Origin: Bdellovibrionales bacterium
GTDB lineage: Bacteria; Bdellovibrionota; UBA1018; CAIMNF01
Assembly (NCBI GenBank): GCA_018266375.1
Contig: JAFEAO010000013.1
Location: 1-63,030, forward strand
Direction of reading: 5' to 3'
DNA length: 63,030 nt
Part shown: positions 24,002 through 32,755 of the stretch, one piece after another
How positions within the stretch are numbered: the stretch's first letter is position 1
How the letters are laid out: each line of letters starts with the position of its first letter
Program-made: the position numbers and the translations under genes
The notes under the pieces: generated by a model
Seen by the model: the letters and a program-made list of their open reading frames with translations, nothing else
Databases searched by the model: none
Told to the model about the DNA's origin: nothing

Positions 24002-24799
24002 CTACTCGACTTCGTAACCGTCGAGGGCATCTACGGGACGGCCGTCCGGGAACGCAGTATCGTACTTCACCGGGTTTAGGCTTGAATCGACCGCGATTCG
24101 GTAGTCAAAAACAAAGCAGTCACCATTGTAATGCGCCCCGCCAACATCTTCGAAATATTGAAGGATGCCTCCGTCGATTTGGTAAACATCGATGCCGAGG
24201 TCCGAAGCGTGCGCAGTGGCCTTTTCGCAGCGGATTCCGCCGGTACAAAACATCACGACTTTTTTGCCTTCGAGCTCGGCCTTGCGTTGCTCGAGCACTT
24301 CCGGGAAATTGCGGAAGTGGCGAAGGTTCCAATCTTGAGCGCCTTCAAACGTCCCCTTTTTAATCTCGTAATTATTGCGGGTGTCTACGAGCACGAGGTT
24401 CGGATCTTTCGAGTCTAACCATTGTTTCAGCTCCGTCGGCTTCACGTACTTGCCGGTATGACGAGCTGGATTGACGTCGCGAGCTCCGTTTTCACCGTAT
24501 GGGATGAGGAACTGTTTAATTTTGACGAGCGTGCGTTTGAACGGAACGTGATCGACAACGCTTTCTTTGAAATGAAGGTTCTCAAATTGTGGCATCGCGC
24601 GAAGCTCGCTCATGAGCGTGCGTATCGAGCTCTCTTCGCCCACGATGGTGGAATTGACCCCTTCGGGCGCGAGGAGAATCGTGCCGCGGATCCCGAGCTC
24701 GAGCAGACGACTTTTAAGCTGCTTGCGCAAGGTCTCCAGGCGCTCCGACGTCATGTACGGATCGACGAATTGGTAGAAAGCAATGACAAGATAATTCAC
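24002..24799 (-). CDS. trhO: tRNA uridine(34) hydroxylase TrhO (rhodanese family)
   Basis: 265 aa. An N-terminal acylphosphatase-like domain with GIRGTILLAPEGVNSTIVG, then a rhodanese domain with VDTRNNYEIKKGTFEGA and the active-site loop FCTGGIRCEKA near residue 200, as in YceA/TrhO. The enzyme hydroxylates U34 of certain tRNAs on the way to 5-methoxy- or 5-carboxymethoxyuridine. Its start overlaps the stop of the preceding membrane protein gene by 4 nt. Confidence 0.93.
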   Translation of the reverse strand: MNYLVIAFYQFVDPYMTSERLETLRKQLKSRLLELGIRGTILLAPEGVNSTIVGEESSIRTLMSELRAMPQFENLHFKESVVDHVPFKRTLVKIKQFLIPYGENGARDVNPARHTGKYVKPTELKQWLDSKDPNLVLVDTRNNYEIKKGTFEGAQDWNLRHFRNFPEVLEQRKAELEGKKVVMFCTGGIRCEKATAHASDLGIDVYQIDGGILQYFEDVGGAHYNGDCFVFDYRIAVDSSLNPVKYDTAFPDGRPVDALDGYEVE

Positions 24800-25287
24800 C
24801 GCTTAGGTAATACCAAAACTGAGGCCGGAAGACGACCCCTAATTTTACATGTTTTTTCAACGGGTTTCGTTTCCTGAATGTTCACGGCGAGCATATGCTC
24901 GGTATTTTCTTCGAGAGTGATTTTTTCGACACTGCCGCACTCGCCTTTATTGACCGTCATGACGTATTGGCCCGGAGGGGCGACCAAATTAAAGTGGCCC
25001 GATTGATCGGTCTGAGAGTCGACTTGAATTTGCGAAGCTTCAGTCCCTTGCAAACGGACCTGGTAGTAACCCGCTTGGCAGCTGTCTTTGAGTGTGATGA
25101 CGCCGCTCAATTTCGCGGGCTTCGGCTGGAAAGTTTTTTCCATCGTGCGGTCGGCTGTCGTTGCAGTGTTTGATTTTTTGAGTAACGGAAATGCGAAAGC
25201 GCCCGCGCCCGCCATCGCCACGAAAATGGCGATCCAGGTAATTTTCGAGAGAGGTTTTTTCACGGTTGTCGTCACAGGCGAACCCAT
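24796..25287 (-). CDS. Membrane-anchored carboxypeptidase-regulatory-like domain protein
   Basis: About 163 aa from ATG 25287 (TTG at 25338 is an alternative). One membrane helix (ITWIAIFVAMAGAGAFAFPL) is followed by an immunoglobulin-like domain: GVITLKDSCQAGYYQVRLQG, QTDQSGHFNLVAPPGQYVMT, the pattern of carboxypeptidase regulatory-like (CarboxypepD_reg) folds. Three or four Cys suggest disulfides in the periplasm. Overlaps trhO by 4 nt, though a functional link is not obvious. Confidence 0.65.
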   Translation of the reverse strand: MGSPVTTTVKKPLSKITWIAIFVAMAGAGAFAFPLLKKSNTATTADRTMEKTFQPKPAKLSGVITLKDSCQAGYYQVRLQGTEASQIQVDSQTDQSGHFNLVAPPGQYVMTVNKGECGSVEKITLEENTEHMLAVNIQETKPVEKTCKIRGRLPASVLVLPKR

Positions 25288-25454
25288 CAGTGACTTATCG
25301 GCAAGCCCCTTGAAACCATTATGTTTTTTTGAAACCAATCAGGGGTTTTACATAGCAACTTTGTATGCTGTTGAGATTGTTCAGCAATCGCCTTCGAACC
25401 CACATGGCAACGCTTATGAAGGCGGTCGCGAAAATTCAATAAATTAGATGTAAA

Positions 25455-26282
25455 TTACCAACGGGTCGGAGAACCGACACGAGCGACCCAGCGGATCATG
25501 TTGATCGCGAGGTCTTGATCGATGCCGTCCGCGTCGGTAACTCGATCGACGGTCGACCACCAAAGCGGAGCTTCCGGATGCGGACCGCTGATGTAAATCC
25601 GGCCTGCGCCGACGGCGGCGCGAGCGGCGGCGACGTTGCCGTCTTTGTAAGTAGCGGTCACTTCCACGCTCGGATCCAAATCGAGCAAGTAAGGGCCGCC
25701 TTCGAAATAAACGTAGCGTTCTTGTCCCTGCCAGTTCAGCTTCTCGATGGAGAACGCGAGCCCGACACGAGCAGGCGGAGGCGTGTACGGCCAGGTTTTG
25801 CCCGGAAACAGCCCTAAGCCTTGAACGCCGGTGCTGCCGATGATCGGAGTGCTCAGAAACGCTCCGGCGCAGAAACCGACGTATCCCCCGCCTCCGCGAA
25901 CAAAGTCCACGAGCGAGGACTTGAGTTTGGCGGTCATGGTTTCGGCCGCGGTCCGGGATTTTCCTCCGGGTTGAATCCACACGCGCACGTTTTGAAAGAA
26001 CTGGGTTACCTGGTCGGGAGTCGAACGGTCGGTCAACGCCTGCGGACCGACAATACGAACATTGAAACCGGCCGCGCGAGCCGCATTGGCGGCGCTGGCA
26101 GCGCAATCTTCCGGGCAGGCGCCCGGGCCATCATACACGAGCGCCATTGGAGCCGGAACTCGCTCACTGCTACCTAGTTCGTTACCGCGTGCGTCGTGTG
26201 CAAAAAACGCCACGCCGGACAAGATAGAAAGAGTAACGACCCAAATCAGCGCTTTCGGAAATTCCTCCGAATCCGTTTGCAT
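25455..26282 (-). CDS. Exported BPL_N / class I glutamine amidotransferase-like protein
   Basis: 275 aa. An N-terminal membrane or signal segment (ALIWVVTLSILSGVAFFA) is followed by a GATase-1-like fold: VRVWIQPGG, the nucleophile elbow GGGYVGFCAGAF near residue 150 and SGPHPEAP near residue 240. Together these give the Cys-His-Glu (HxE) triad of class I amidotransferases, in the arrangement of the biotin-protein-ligase N-terminal (BPL_N) family. Location outside the cytoplasm is unusual for this fold; peptidase-like or hydrolase use is possible. It is a paralogue of the next upstream gene and last in a three-gene operon. Confidence 0.8.
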   Translation of the reverse strand: MQTDSEEFPKALIWVVTLSILSGVAFFAHDARGNELGSSERVPAPMALVYDGPGACPEDCAASAANAARAAGFNVRIVGPQALTDRSTPDQVTQFFQNVRVWIQPGGKSRTAAETMTAKLKSSLVDFVRGGGGYVGFCAGAFLSTPIIGSTGVQGLGLFPGKTWPYTPPPARVGLAFSIEKLNWQGQERYVYFEGGPYLLDLDPSVEVTATYKDGNVAAARAAVGAGRIYISGPHPEAPLWWSTVDRVTDADGIDQDLAINMIRWVARVGSPTRW

Positions 26283-26327
26283 CTAAAACCAGTGTAAGAA
26301 ACTACGGCCAAATGAAAAGCGCTATTT

Positions 26328-27236
26328 TTATGAGACTAGTTTTTTTCGCGTAGAAGTCGCTGGTTTTTTGACTGCCGGCTTTTTTCTTATCGGTATTTTC
26401 ACGGGGGTAGGATGCTTAATCGCACTCATTCCGGCCGCCCAACGGATCATATCCACCGCTAGAAATTGCTCAATCCCATCCGGGTCGTGCTCGCTATCGT
26501 CTTCGGTCCAGTTGAGCGGAGCTTCCGGGTGCAAGCCCGTGACCCACACGCGGCCTTTGCCGAAACTCGCGCGAATTGCGGCCGCATCGCCGGTTTCGTA
26601 CGTCGCGGTCACTTCGACCGGTGTCTTCGGATCTTTGTCGTAACCGTAAAAATAGGGGCCACCTTCGTAGTAAATCGTGCGTTTCTTGCCCTGCCACTTC
26701 ACTTCTTCAAGCGCGTAGCCACCGTGATACAGCGGGCTCCAGCCCGGGATAATTCCAAGGCCTTCGTCTTTGGTACCGCCGATATAATCGGTCGCCATGA
26801 AGGCTCCAGCGCAAAAACCCACATACCCGCCACCGTTTTTAATAAAATTTTTCAGCGCTTTGGAGAGCTTCTCGCTCATCGTATAAAGCGCTTCGTTGGC
26901 CACTCCGCCGGGTTGAACCCAGACTTTCGCGCCGGCAAACGCCTTTTTGAGCTGCTCGGGCGTCGGATCCTTGTAATCGACGTCATCGTCGGATTTTTCT
27001 TCGCCGGGTTTCGGTTTTTTAGGAACGCTGATCGTGCCGTCGGGAGCGACGTAGCGCGGGATCAATCCGGATTTGCGGACCACTTGAGCGGTCGCAAGCG
27101 AGCAATCCGCGTCCTCATCGTCGCAAGAACCCGGACCGTGATAAATCAGGGCGACCGCCCGTGCGGCAAAAGCCGAGGTGGTAAGCGACGGAAGCGCGAA
27201 CGCGGTCAAAAGCAGTGACGCTAAAAACTTACTCAT
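26328..27236 (-). CDS. Exported BPL_N / class I glutamine amidotransferase-like protein
   Basis: About 302 aa from ATG 27236, which gives the signal peptide SKFLASLLLTAFALPSLTTS. Same fold and triad as its paralogue: VWVQPGG, GGGYVGFCAGAF, TGLHPEAPLNW. It has a charged insertion (KPKPGEEKSDDDVDYKD) and a Lys/Pro-rich tail. It starts inside the end of the papain-like gene (8-nt overlap), so the two are coupled. Function is unknown; see findings. Confidence 0.8.
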   Translation of the reverse strand: MSKFLASLLLTAFALPSLTTSAFAARAVALIYHGPGSCDDEDADCSLATAQVVRKSGLIPRYVAPDGTISVPKKPKPGEEKSDDDVDYKDPTPEQLKKAFAGAKVWVQPGGVANEALYTMSEKLSKALKNFIKNGGGYVGFCAGAFMATDYIGGTKDEGLGIIPGWSPLYHGGYALEEVKWQGKKRTIYYEGGPYFYGYDKDPKTPVEVTATYETGDAAAIRASFGKGRVWVTGLHPEAPLNWTEDDSEHDPDGIEQFLAVDMIRWAAGMSAIKHPTPVKIPIRKKPAVKKPATSTRKKLVS

Positions 27237-28437
27237 CGATCTTCGCCCCTTCGCAATACTTGGAGGTTTCATCGTCCGAGCAAAAACGGCGGAGTTCGCG
27301 GATGTGCTTCACAGTCTCGTAGTTGTTTTCAGGCGAGATTTCGATTTTTGCGAGGCGTCCGGTGAGTTCGAGCTGTTCCGGATGCTTTTTAAATTGACCG
27401 ACATCGGTCTCAAGCCAAGGACGATAGTAGATAATCCCGTCGGCGGCGATTTCGATTTCCTTCGGAGCGGCGACAAGGGTCTCCCCGTAGTAGTTCGGAT
27501 CCCAAATCTGGATTTTGGCACCGCCGCCCTCCAGGCGTTTGATTCCGTACGCGAGCACTACATGCAGATATTTACTGTACGAGAAAGGCTTCGGCGTTTT
27601 TACTCCGGATGCGATGTTGAGCTTCGGCATCTCGTGACGGGCGATGCGCGCCTCGAGGTTATCGATGAGCTTGCGCCCTTGCCCGGGAGTCATATCCCTA
27701 TGAGTTCGGATCATGATTCCAAAACCCTCGGCTCCGACCGCGAGATGACGCCAAATTTGCATGGTTTTAAGCTTCAAATAGAGTTCGAGCTCCGGCACCA
27801 TCGAAAGTTCGCGGAAGTTTTTGAATCCCGGAAACAGTACGGCCTCATCGTACGCCGCAACTTGGTCGATTTTGTGCTCGTAGTATTCGACCCAGGTATT
27901 CCGATCGGTCTGAGGGTCGATCACCTTGCCATCTTCGTCGGTCGGTTTCAGCTCGGGATCGTAGAACGCAAGAACGTTAAAGTTGCGGACCAAGGTCGCA
28001 AAACCCCAGCAATAGCCGTAATCGCGCTGCGAGATCCCCTCGAACTCGAAGTTGGCATTCACGAGCGAGGGAGAATTCTCGACCATCGGCGCGTAACGAG
28101 CTTCGTGGATTTTAAGCACGTCAAACCACTCAGGGTGCCGGCGTAAGACTTTTTTGTAGTGAAGCGTGAAGAACCGTTGGAATGCTTCCTTGAGATAGAG
28201 CCCGCCGAAAACTCCGCGGAGGAATTGGTTACGCGCGTACCTCTTTTGCCTGATCACGACATCCAAGCCCATCTGAGGGCCTAACGACGGATCGTGCTCT
28301 TTGACTTCTTTTGCGTTTTGACGCGGATCAGGGCTAGTCGACGGCAAAATCTGCGCGTGCGCATTCATCGAAACGAACGATACCATCACACCAATTCCGA
28401 GCACTATAGTCAATTTTTGAGCGCGAGAAATTGCCAT
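27229..28437 (-). CDS. Exported papain-like cysteine peptidase candidate
   Basis: About 402 aa from ATG 28437 with a signal peptide (KLTIVLGIGVMVSFVSMNAH). RDYGYCWGFATLVRNFN near residue 150 has the CW(G/A)F(A/S) look of a papain-fold nucleophile helix. HVVLAYGIKRLEGGGAK with IQIWDPNYYGE near residue 285 matches the His strand and the following Asp/Asn of that fold. No close named family recognised, so the enzymatic call rests on the motif order. First gene of the operon with two exported amidotransferase-like proteins. Confidence 0.6.
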   Translation of the reverse strand: MAISRAQKLTIVLGIGVMVSFVSMNAHAQILPSTSPDPRQNAKEVKEHDPSLGPQMGLDVVIRQKRYARNQFLRGVFGGLYLKEAFQRFFTLHYKKVLRRHPEWFDVLKIHEARYAPMVENSPSLVNANFEFEGISQRDYGYCWGFATLVRNFNVLAFYDPELKPTDEDGKVIDPQTDRNTWVEYYEHKIDQVAAYDEAVLFPGFKNFRELSMVPELELYLKLKTMQIWRHLAVGAEGFGIMIRTHRDMTPGQGRKLIDNLEARIARHEMPKLNIASGVKTPKPFSYSKYLHVVLAYGIKRLEGGGAKIQIWDPNYYGETLVAAPKEIEIAADGIIYYRPWLETDVGQFKKHPEQLELTGRLAKIEISPENNYETVKHIRELRRFCSDDETSKYCEGAKIDE

Positions 28438-28656
28438 CGCAAGCACTATACCGGATTACGGGTTATTTTGTAAACTTGGATTATTTAATAAGTCACACGC
28501 TCGTGTGAATGACTTAACCCGGTGGTGTCTGGATTCATTGCGGGCTTTGGATTTTTAAAAAAACTGACCGCGCCGTGTACAGCATCGGGATACCCTACCA
28601 ATTCTGACCGGTTTTCCATCGTTGCCAATCCCGTTGATTCCGAATAAATCAGAGGC

Positions 28657-29022
28657 ATGAAAATGCTGATTCTTTCTGTTTTGTCCGTTTTCGCTCTTCT
28701 GACCCACGCCTCTGCCCGTGCGGCAACCGCAGAACTCGTCAAAGCGGCGACTGACGCCGCTGAGAAAGCCGGCCTGACTGACATTAAGTCAGTGACTGAA
28801 ACTGCTATGTACCGCTGCTACAAGTGCTACAACTTTGAAGTCAAAGGCCGCGTTCCCGCTTCTCCGGAGATGGATGCATCGGTCACCGTGAGCACGAGCG
28901 GAACCATGTCGACTCCGGAACAACCGGGCGCGACGATCGCGAGCGCCGGAGAGATCAAACTTACTCCAAAGCCGACTCCTCAGCCAGTGGACAGCTCTTC
29001 TGAAGACGGCGTCCATCCGTAG
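28657..29022 (+). CDS. Small exported protein of unknown function
   Basis: 121 aa. Signal peptide KMLILSVLSVFALLTHASAR; then a helical segment (AELVKAATDAAEKAG), a CYKC pair near residue 54 that could bind metal or form a disulfide, and a Thr/Pro/Ser-rich tail (TPKPTPQPVDSSSEDG). Alone on its strand. Confidence 0.6.
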   Translation: MKMLILSVLSVFALLTHASARAATAELVKAATDAAEKAGLTDIKSVTETAMYRCYKCYNFEVKGRVPASPEMDASVTVSTSGTMSTPEQPGATIASAGEIKLTPKPTPQPVDSSSEDGVHP

Positions 29023-29150
29023 TGGATGATTACCCACAGGCCTTCAGAAATTGGACGGCCGCATAAAATCAAAACAAAACGAGCCACCGGAATTATCCAG
29101 TAGCCCGCTTCGAAATGATAGGTTCATGCGATCAAAAATCACGCCGATAT

Positions 29151-30284
29151 TCAGGGACTTATGTTCAGTCCCAGTTCGTTTTTGATCTCCTCGATTAGAC
29201 GTAGATTTCGGCGCTCAACTGAAATTGATGCCATTTCCGCTTCCGAAAGAACACGGAGGGCGTTCATTTCGGTCCCAATGGCTTTCGCGACTTTTTCGGC
29301 GACCAATCCCGGATTTCGTGCAAACTTGGATTGAGAAATCACTTCTCTCCACAAGAAAGAGCGAACAGGGGCAAACATAAAGTATGGGTAAGTTTCATCC
29401 CAACCCTTAACGGAGTGAATCTCCGAAAAATCCCTCATCGCGGGGTTTAATTTTGCTTGTTGGTAAATCTTCTGGAAAATGGGGCGAATTTTTCCGGAGC
29501 GGCTCCTAAGACCTTTCTCTATGTCCTGCAACTCTCCCACATGATTCATATTTCTGATGGAACGCGCATCACCAGAATGTAGAACAGCGATAAGGTCTGC
29601 GAAAAGTTCATCAAAGGGAGCGGTTTTTTCTTGAAGGGTAAAAAGCTTCTCTTCAATTTCTTCAATCTGGTTCTCGAGGCTCTCTATTTGGATCGGAATA
29701 TTCTTCCGATTTTGTGGGGTGTCGGATCCGTTTAGTGTCCTGGCAAGCTCCGTGATTTTCTTTTGGTTTGCAGATAGCGTCACCTGATATCGGGAATACA
29801 TATCCATCCAGGGCACATTCTCTCTTAAGTTTTCTCTTAGAATTGCATGGCCATATTCGTGAGCTGTTATGGCAGTAGAAAATTTAGGGTGCTTGCTCTT
29901 ACCACCCGGCGTTCGAGACTGAAAAGTCACTTGCAAAAGAGTGCCCAAACCGTCCTCTCGCATGAGTCCGGCATCACCTACAGGTCTAATTTGTATTCGA
30001 AGTTTTTTCGGAACCCTTAGGTGCGTCGCCAAGATGCCGTCTATTTCGTAAATTGTTTTTAGAACAACGGAGGTATGAAGCTCGGTCGGAGGAGGACTCG
30101 AATCAAATGGTTGAATCTTGATTTCTGGGTGCGGAACAGTCTCCTGCCGAACATCAATTTGGCGACGCACTTCCATTAGTAGAGAGGAACAATAGGACTC
30201 CGCCCAGCACTGGGATAAGCAAAAAAAAGCGCCAATCAGTTTAAAAACGAAAGCCCATTTGAAGAGGAATTTGGCTCGAGTCAT
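29151..30284 (-). CDS. Exported HExxH zinc peptidase candidate
   Basis: About 377 aa from ATG 30284, which supplies a signal peptide (KWAFVFKLIGAFFCLSQCWA). TAITAHEYGHAILRENL holds an HExxH motif; a coiled-coil segment (about residues 190-235 of the mature chain) is followed by EKTAPFDELFADLIAV, a likely third-ligand Glu region, as in gluzincins. The base composition is more AT-rich than its neighbours, which may mean a different history. The fold assignment is from the motif only. Confidence 0.6.
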   Translation of the reverse strand: MTRAKFLFKWAFVFKLIGAFFCLSQCWAESYCSSLLMEVRRQIDVRQETVPHPEIKIQPFDSSPPPTELHTSVVLKTIYEIDGILATHLRVPKKLRIQIRPVGDAGLMREDGLGTLLQVTFQSRTPGGKSKHPKFSTAITAHEYGHAILRENLRENVPWMDMYSRYQVTLSANQKKITELARTLNGSDTPQNRKNIPIQIESLENQIEEIEEKLFTLQEKTAPFDELFADLIAVLHSGDARSIRNMNHVGELQDIEKGLRSRSGKIRPIFQKIYQQAKLNPAMRDFSEIHSVKGWDETYPYFMFAPVRSFLWREVISQSKFARNPGLVAEKVAKAIGTEMNALRVLSEAEMASISVERRNLRLIEEIKNELGLNISP

Positions 30285-30439
30285 AGATTCAATTGCAAAT
30301 ATACGATCAAATTTATATCTTATTGCGTCATAAATGAAAATGTCTATTTTTCTGGGTTGTGTGAGCATAAGAATCCGCGATCCTTCGATCGTTATCATTA
30401 TTGAATCATTTTAGTTGAATAGCCCGATTGCGGATTCGT

Positions 30440-31141
30440 TTAGGACGGTGTTATTACGCAGTTGTTTTGATCGATCAATTCGCGCGCGCGATTGAAAATC
30501 GCATCGAACATCGGTTCGGTGAGTTTTTTGGTAAACGTGTTTTGCTGGCTCGGATGATACGAGCCCAAAAGCACGCGTCCGCCGTTCAATTTTAATTCGA
30601 ATCCGTGTTTGAATTTCGGAAGGGCTTTCGATGGCTTCACATCGTCCGGGAGAATCGCCCACAGCGATTTCAGCGCAACGAGACCGAGCACGATGATGAC
30701 TTTTTGATTCTTTAAAAGCTCCATCTCTTCGATCAAATATGGTCGGCAGTTTTCGACTTCTTTGAGTGTAAGTTTATTTTGCGGAGGCGCACATCTCGCG
30801 GTCGCGGCGACGTAGACGTCAATGAGCTTCAATCCGTCGTTGCGGCTCGTGCTCTCCGCTTGATTGGCAAAGCCTGCACGGTGGAGCGCGCGATACAACC
30901 AGAGGCCCGAGTTATCCCCGGTAAACATCCGTCCGGTGCGATTAGCTCCGTGAGCGGCGGGCGCCAGACCGATGATCAGCACTCGCGCGTTCGTGTCGCC
31001 GAATCCGGTGATCGGCAGTCCGTAGTAAGTTTCGTCCGCGAAGGCCCGGCGTTTGACTCGCGCGATCTCCAGACAATGCTTTCTGAGGCGCGGGCATTTC
31101 TTGCAGCCGGTGATCCGGGCATTCAGCGACTTCAAACTCAT
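30440..31141 (-). CDS. udgB: Family 5 (UdgB-type) uracil-DNA glycosylase
   Basis: 233 aa. Iron-sulfur Cys at the N-terminus (GCKKCPRLRKHCLE) and RCAPP later, and the catalytic loop GLAPAAHGANRTGRMFTGD near residue 58, which is the family 5 signature. The conserved SYHPS element (LLGSYHPSQQN) lies near residue 205. The enzyme removes uracil and other damaged bases from DNA. It overlaps the upstream pseudouridine synthase gene by 4 nt. Confidence 0.93.
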   Translation of the reverse strand: MSLKSLNARITGCKKCPRLRKHCLEIARVKRRAFADETYYGLPITGFGDTNARVLIIGLAPAAHGANRTGRMFTGDNSGLWLYRALHRAGFANQAESTSRNDGLKLIDVYVAATARCAPPQNKLTLKEVENCRPYLIEEMELLKNQKVIIVLGLVALKSLWAILPDDVKPSKALPKFKHGFELKLNGGRVLLGSYHPSQQNTFTKKLTEPMFDAIFNRARELIDQNNCVITPS

Positions 31142-31890
31142 TCGTCGGATTCCTGGTCTTGCGATTCGCTCTTTCGAAGCGGAGCATTTGTTTTGTGTTC
31201 GGCAATCGCCTGCAATTCCAGTTCAGTGATCTCGCGGCGTTCGCCCGGTTTGAGTCCGTCCAACTTTACCGGCCCCATTTGCACGCGCTTCAACGTCAGC
31301 ACTTCGAGCCCAAGAGCCGCAAACATTCGGCGCACGAAGCGGTTACGGCCTTCGCTCACGACCACCGTAAAATTTTCAGGCCCGCCGGTGATCTCATCGA
31401 ATCGCCCCATGCCATCGTCGAGGAGTATACCGGCGACGAGCTTTGCTGCAAAACCAGGTTTCCACTGACCCACGATTTTGACTTCGTACTTTTTTTGAAA
31501 TCCGTAACGAGGATGAGTGAGCTTTAAAAGCAAGTCCCCGTCGTGGGTCATCAGGAGTAAACCCTCGGATTCAAAATCAAGGCGCCCCACCGGGTTCAAA
31601 CTAAGATCGTCTTTAAAATACTCCATGACGGTGCGACGGCCACGGTCGTCGTTCTTGGTGGTCACGCAACCCCGAGGTTTGTAAAACGCGTAAGTCATCC
31701 TCGAAGTCTTGGGCGAGACTCGCGTGCCATTGACTTCTAGTCGATCGACAGCAAGATCCGCTTGCGTGCCCAACTCGGTGACGACCACCCCGTTTAGACG
31801 CACCTGCCCTAGGAGGATTGCCTCCTCCGCTTTCCGGCGAGACATCAGTCCTGCAGCAGCAATAATTTTTTGGATACGCTCCCTGGCCAT
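31138..31890 (-). CDS. rluB: RsuA/RluB-family 16S/23S rRNA pseudouridine synthase
   Basis: 250 aa. S4 RNA-binding domain at the N-terminus (RIQKIIAAAGLMSRRKAEEA), then the synthase domain with the catalytic Asp in GRLDFESEGLLLMTHDGDL near residue 101 and GRNRFVRRMFAALG near residue 180. The closest pattern is RluB, which modifies 23S rRNA, but RsuA-type 16S specificity cannot be excluded. Its 3' end overlaps udgB. Confidence 0.9.
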   Translation of the reverse strand: MARERIQKIIAAAGLMSRRKAEEAILLGQVRLNGVVVTELGTQADLAVDRLEVNGTRVSPKTSRMTYAFYKPRGCVTTKNDDRGRRTVMEYFKDDLSLNPVGRLDFESEGLLLMTHDGDLLLKLTHPRYGFQKKYEVKIVGQWKPGFAAKLVAGILLDDGMGRFDEITGGPENFTVVVSEGRNRFVRRMFAALGLEVLTLKRVQMGPVKLDGLKPGERREITELELQAIAEHKTNAPLRKSESQDQESDE

Positions 31891-31923
31891 GGCTAAACGA
31901 TATTAGCGCATGACGAGCTCAAC

Positions 31924-32115
31924 TTACTTTTTATTCTTCTTTTTGCGGAAAGCGACTTTCTTCTCACCAGAGCGCTTCGACTTATCGCTGAAGTACTTGG
32001 TTGCGAATTCTTTGTCCACTTTGAGCTTCAACTTGCGCTTGTCACGAGCTACCTTGCGGAGCGCGCGGCGGCCGAGTTTGCCTTTTTCAGTAGTCGTTGT
32101 TGTAGCTGTTGCCAT
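31924..32115 (-). CDS. Small, very basic protein
   Basis: 63 aa, with about 40 percent Lys or Arg in the body (KLGRRALRKVARDKRKLKLK) after a Thr/Ala start. A GAAAGG site lies 11 nt upstream of the ATG. Such composition suggests RNA or ribosome binding. It sits between the peroxiredoxin and pseudouridine synthase genes in the same direction. No family recognised. Confidence 0.6.
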   Translation of the reverse strand: MATATTTTTEKGKLGRRALRKVARDKRKLKLKVDKEFATKYFSDKSKRSGEKKVAFRKKKNKK

Positions 32116-32153
32116 GAGTTTCTAGACCTTTCTTTTTCCTGCCGTCAGGCCGG

Positions 32154-32681
32154 TTATTTTTTAGTAAGCGTCGCTTGGCCTGGCTTCCAGTTTACTGGGC
32201 ACAGATCGCCGGTTTGAAGCGCTTGAAGGGTTCGAAGGGTTTCGTCCACAGAGCGTCCGACGCCAAGAGCGTTCACAGACATATACTGGAGTACTCCGTT
32301 CGGATCAATCAAAAACGTACCGCGAAGCGAAATACCTTCGTTTTCGAGCAACACGCCGTAATTGCGAGAAACAGTGTGGTTGGTGTCGGCGAGCACCGGG
32401 AATTTCACTTCCGGCATATCGCGCTCAAACCAAGCTTTGTGAGAGTGCTGACTGTCGGTCGAAGCGCCGACGATTTGGCAGTTCGCTTCCTGAAATTGTT
32501 TTTCGAGCTGCGCAAAGCCTCGAATCTCGGTCGGGCACACGAAGGTAAAATCGAGAGGATAGAAAAACAGGCAAACCCATTTTCCTTTATAATCTTTAAG
32601 ACTGACGTCCTTGAATTGACCTGCAACGAATGCCGGTGCTTTGAATTCTGGCGCAGCTTGTCCTACTTTTAAGTTCCACAT
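32154..32681 (-). CDS. Typical 2-Cys peroxiredoxin (AhpC/Prx1 type)
   Basis: 175 aa. Peroxidatic Cys in DFTFVCPTE near residue 49 and resolving Cys in GDLCPVNW near residue 160; the GxF-x-IDPNG element (RGTFLIDPNGVLQYM) is present. It reduces hydrogen and organic peroxides in the cytoplasm. No AhpF lies next to it, so electrons probably come from thioredoxin. Confidence 0.93.
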   Translation of the reverse strand: MWNLKVGQAAPEFKAPAFVAGQFKDVSLKDYKGKWVCLFFYPLDFTFVCPTEIRGFAQLEKQFQEANCQIVGASTDSQHSHKAWFERDMPEVKFPVLADTNHTVSRNYGVLLENEGISLRGTFLIDPNGVLQYMSVNALGVGRSVDETLRTLQALQTGDLCPVNWKPGQATLTKK

Positions 32682-32755
32682 GGAGTGAGTCCCTTTCTTT
32701 GTTTTTAAAACCTTAAATGTCGCGGTAAACTATGACAAGAGAATCTACCAGATAA

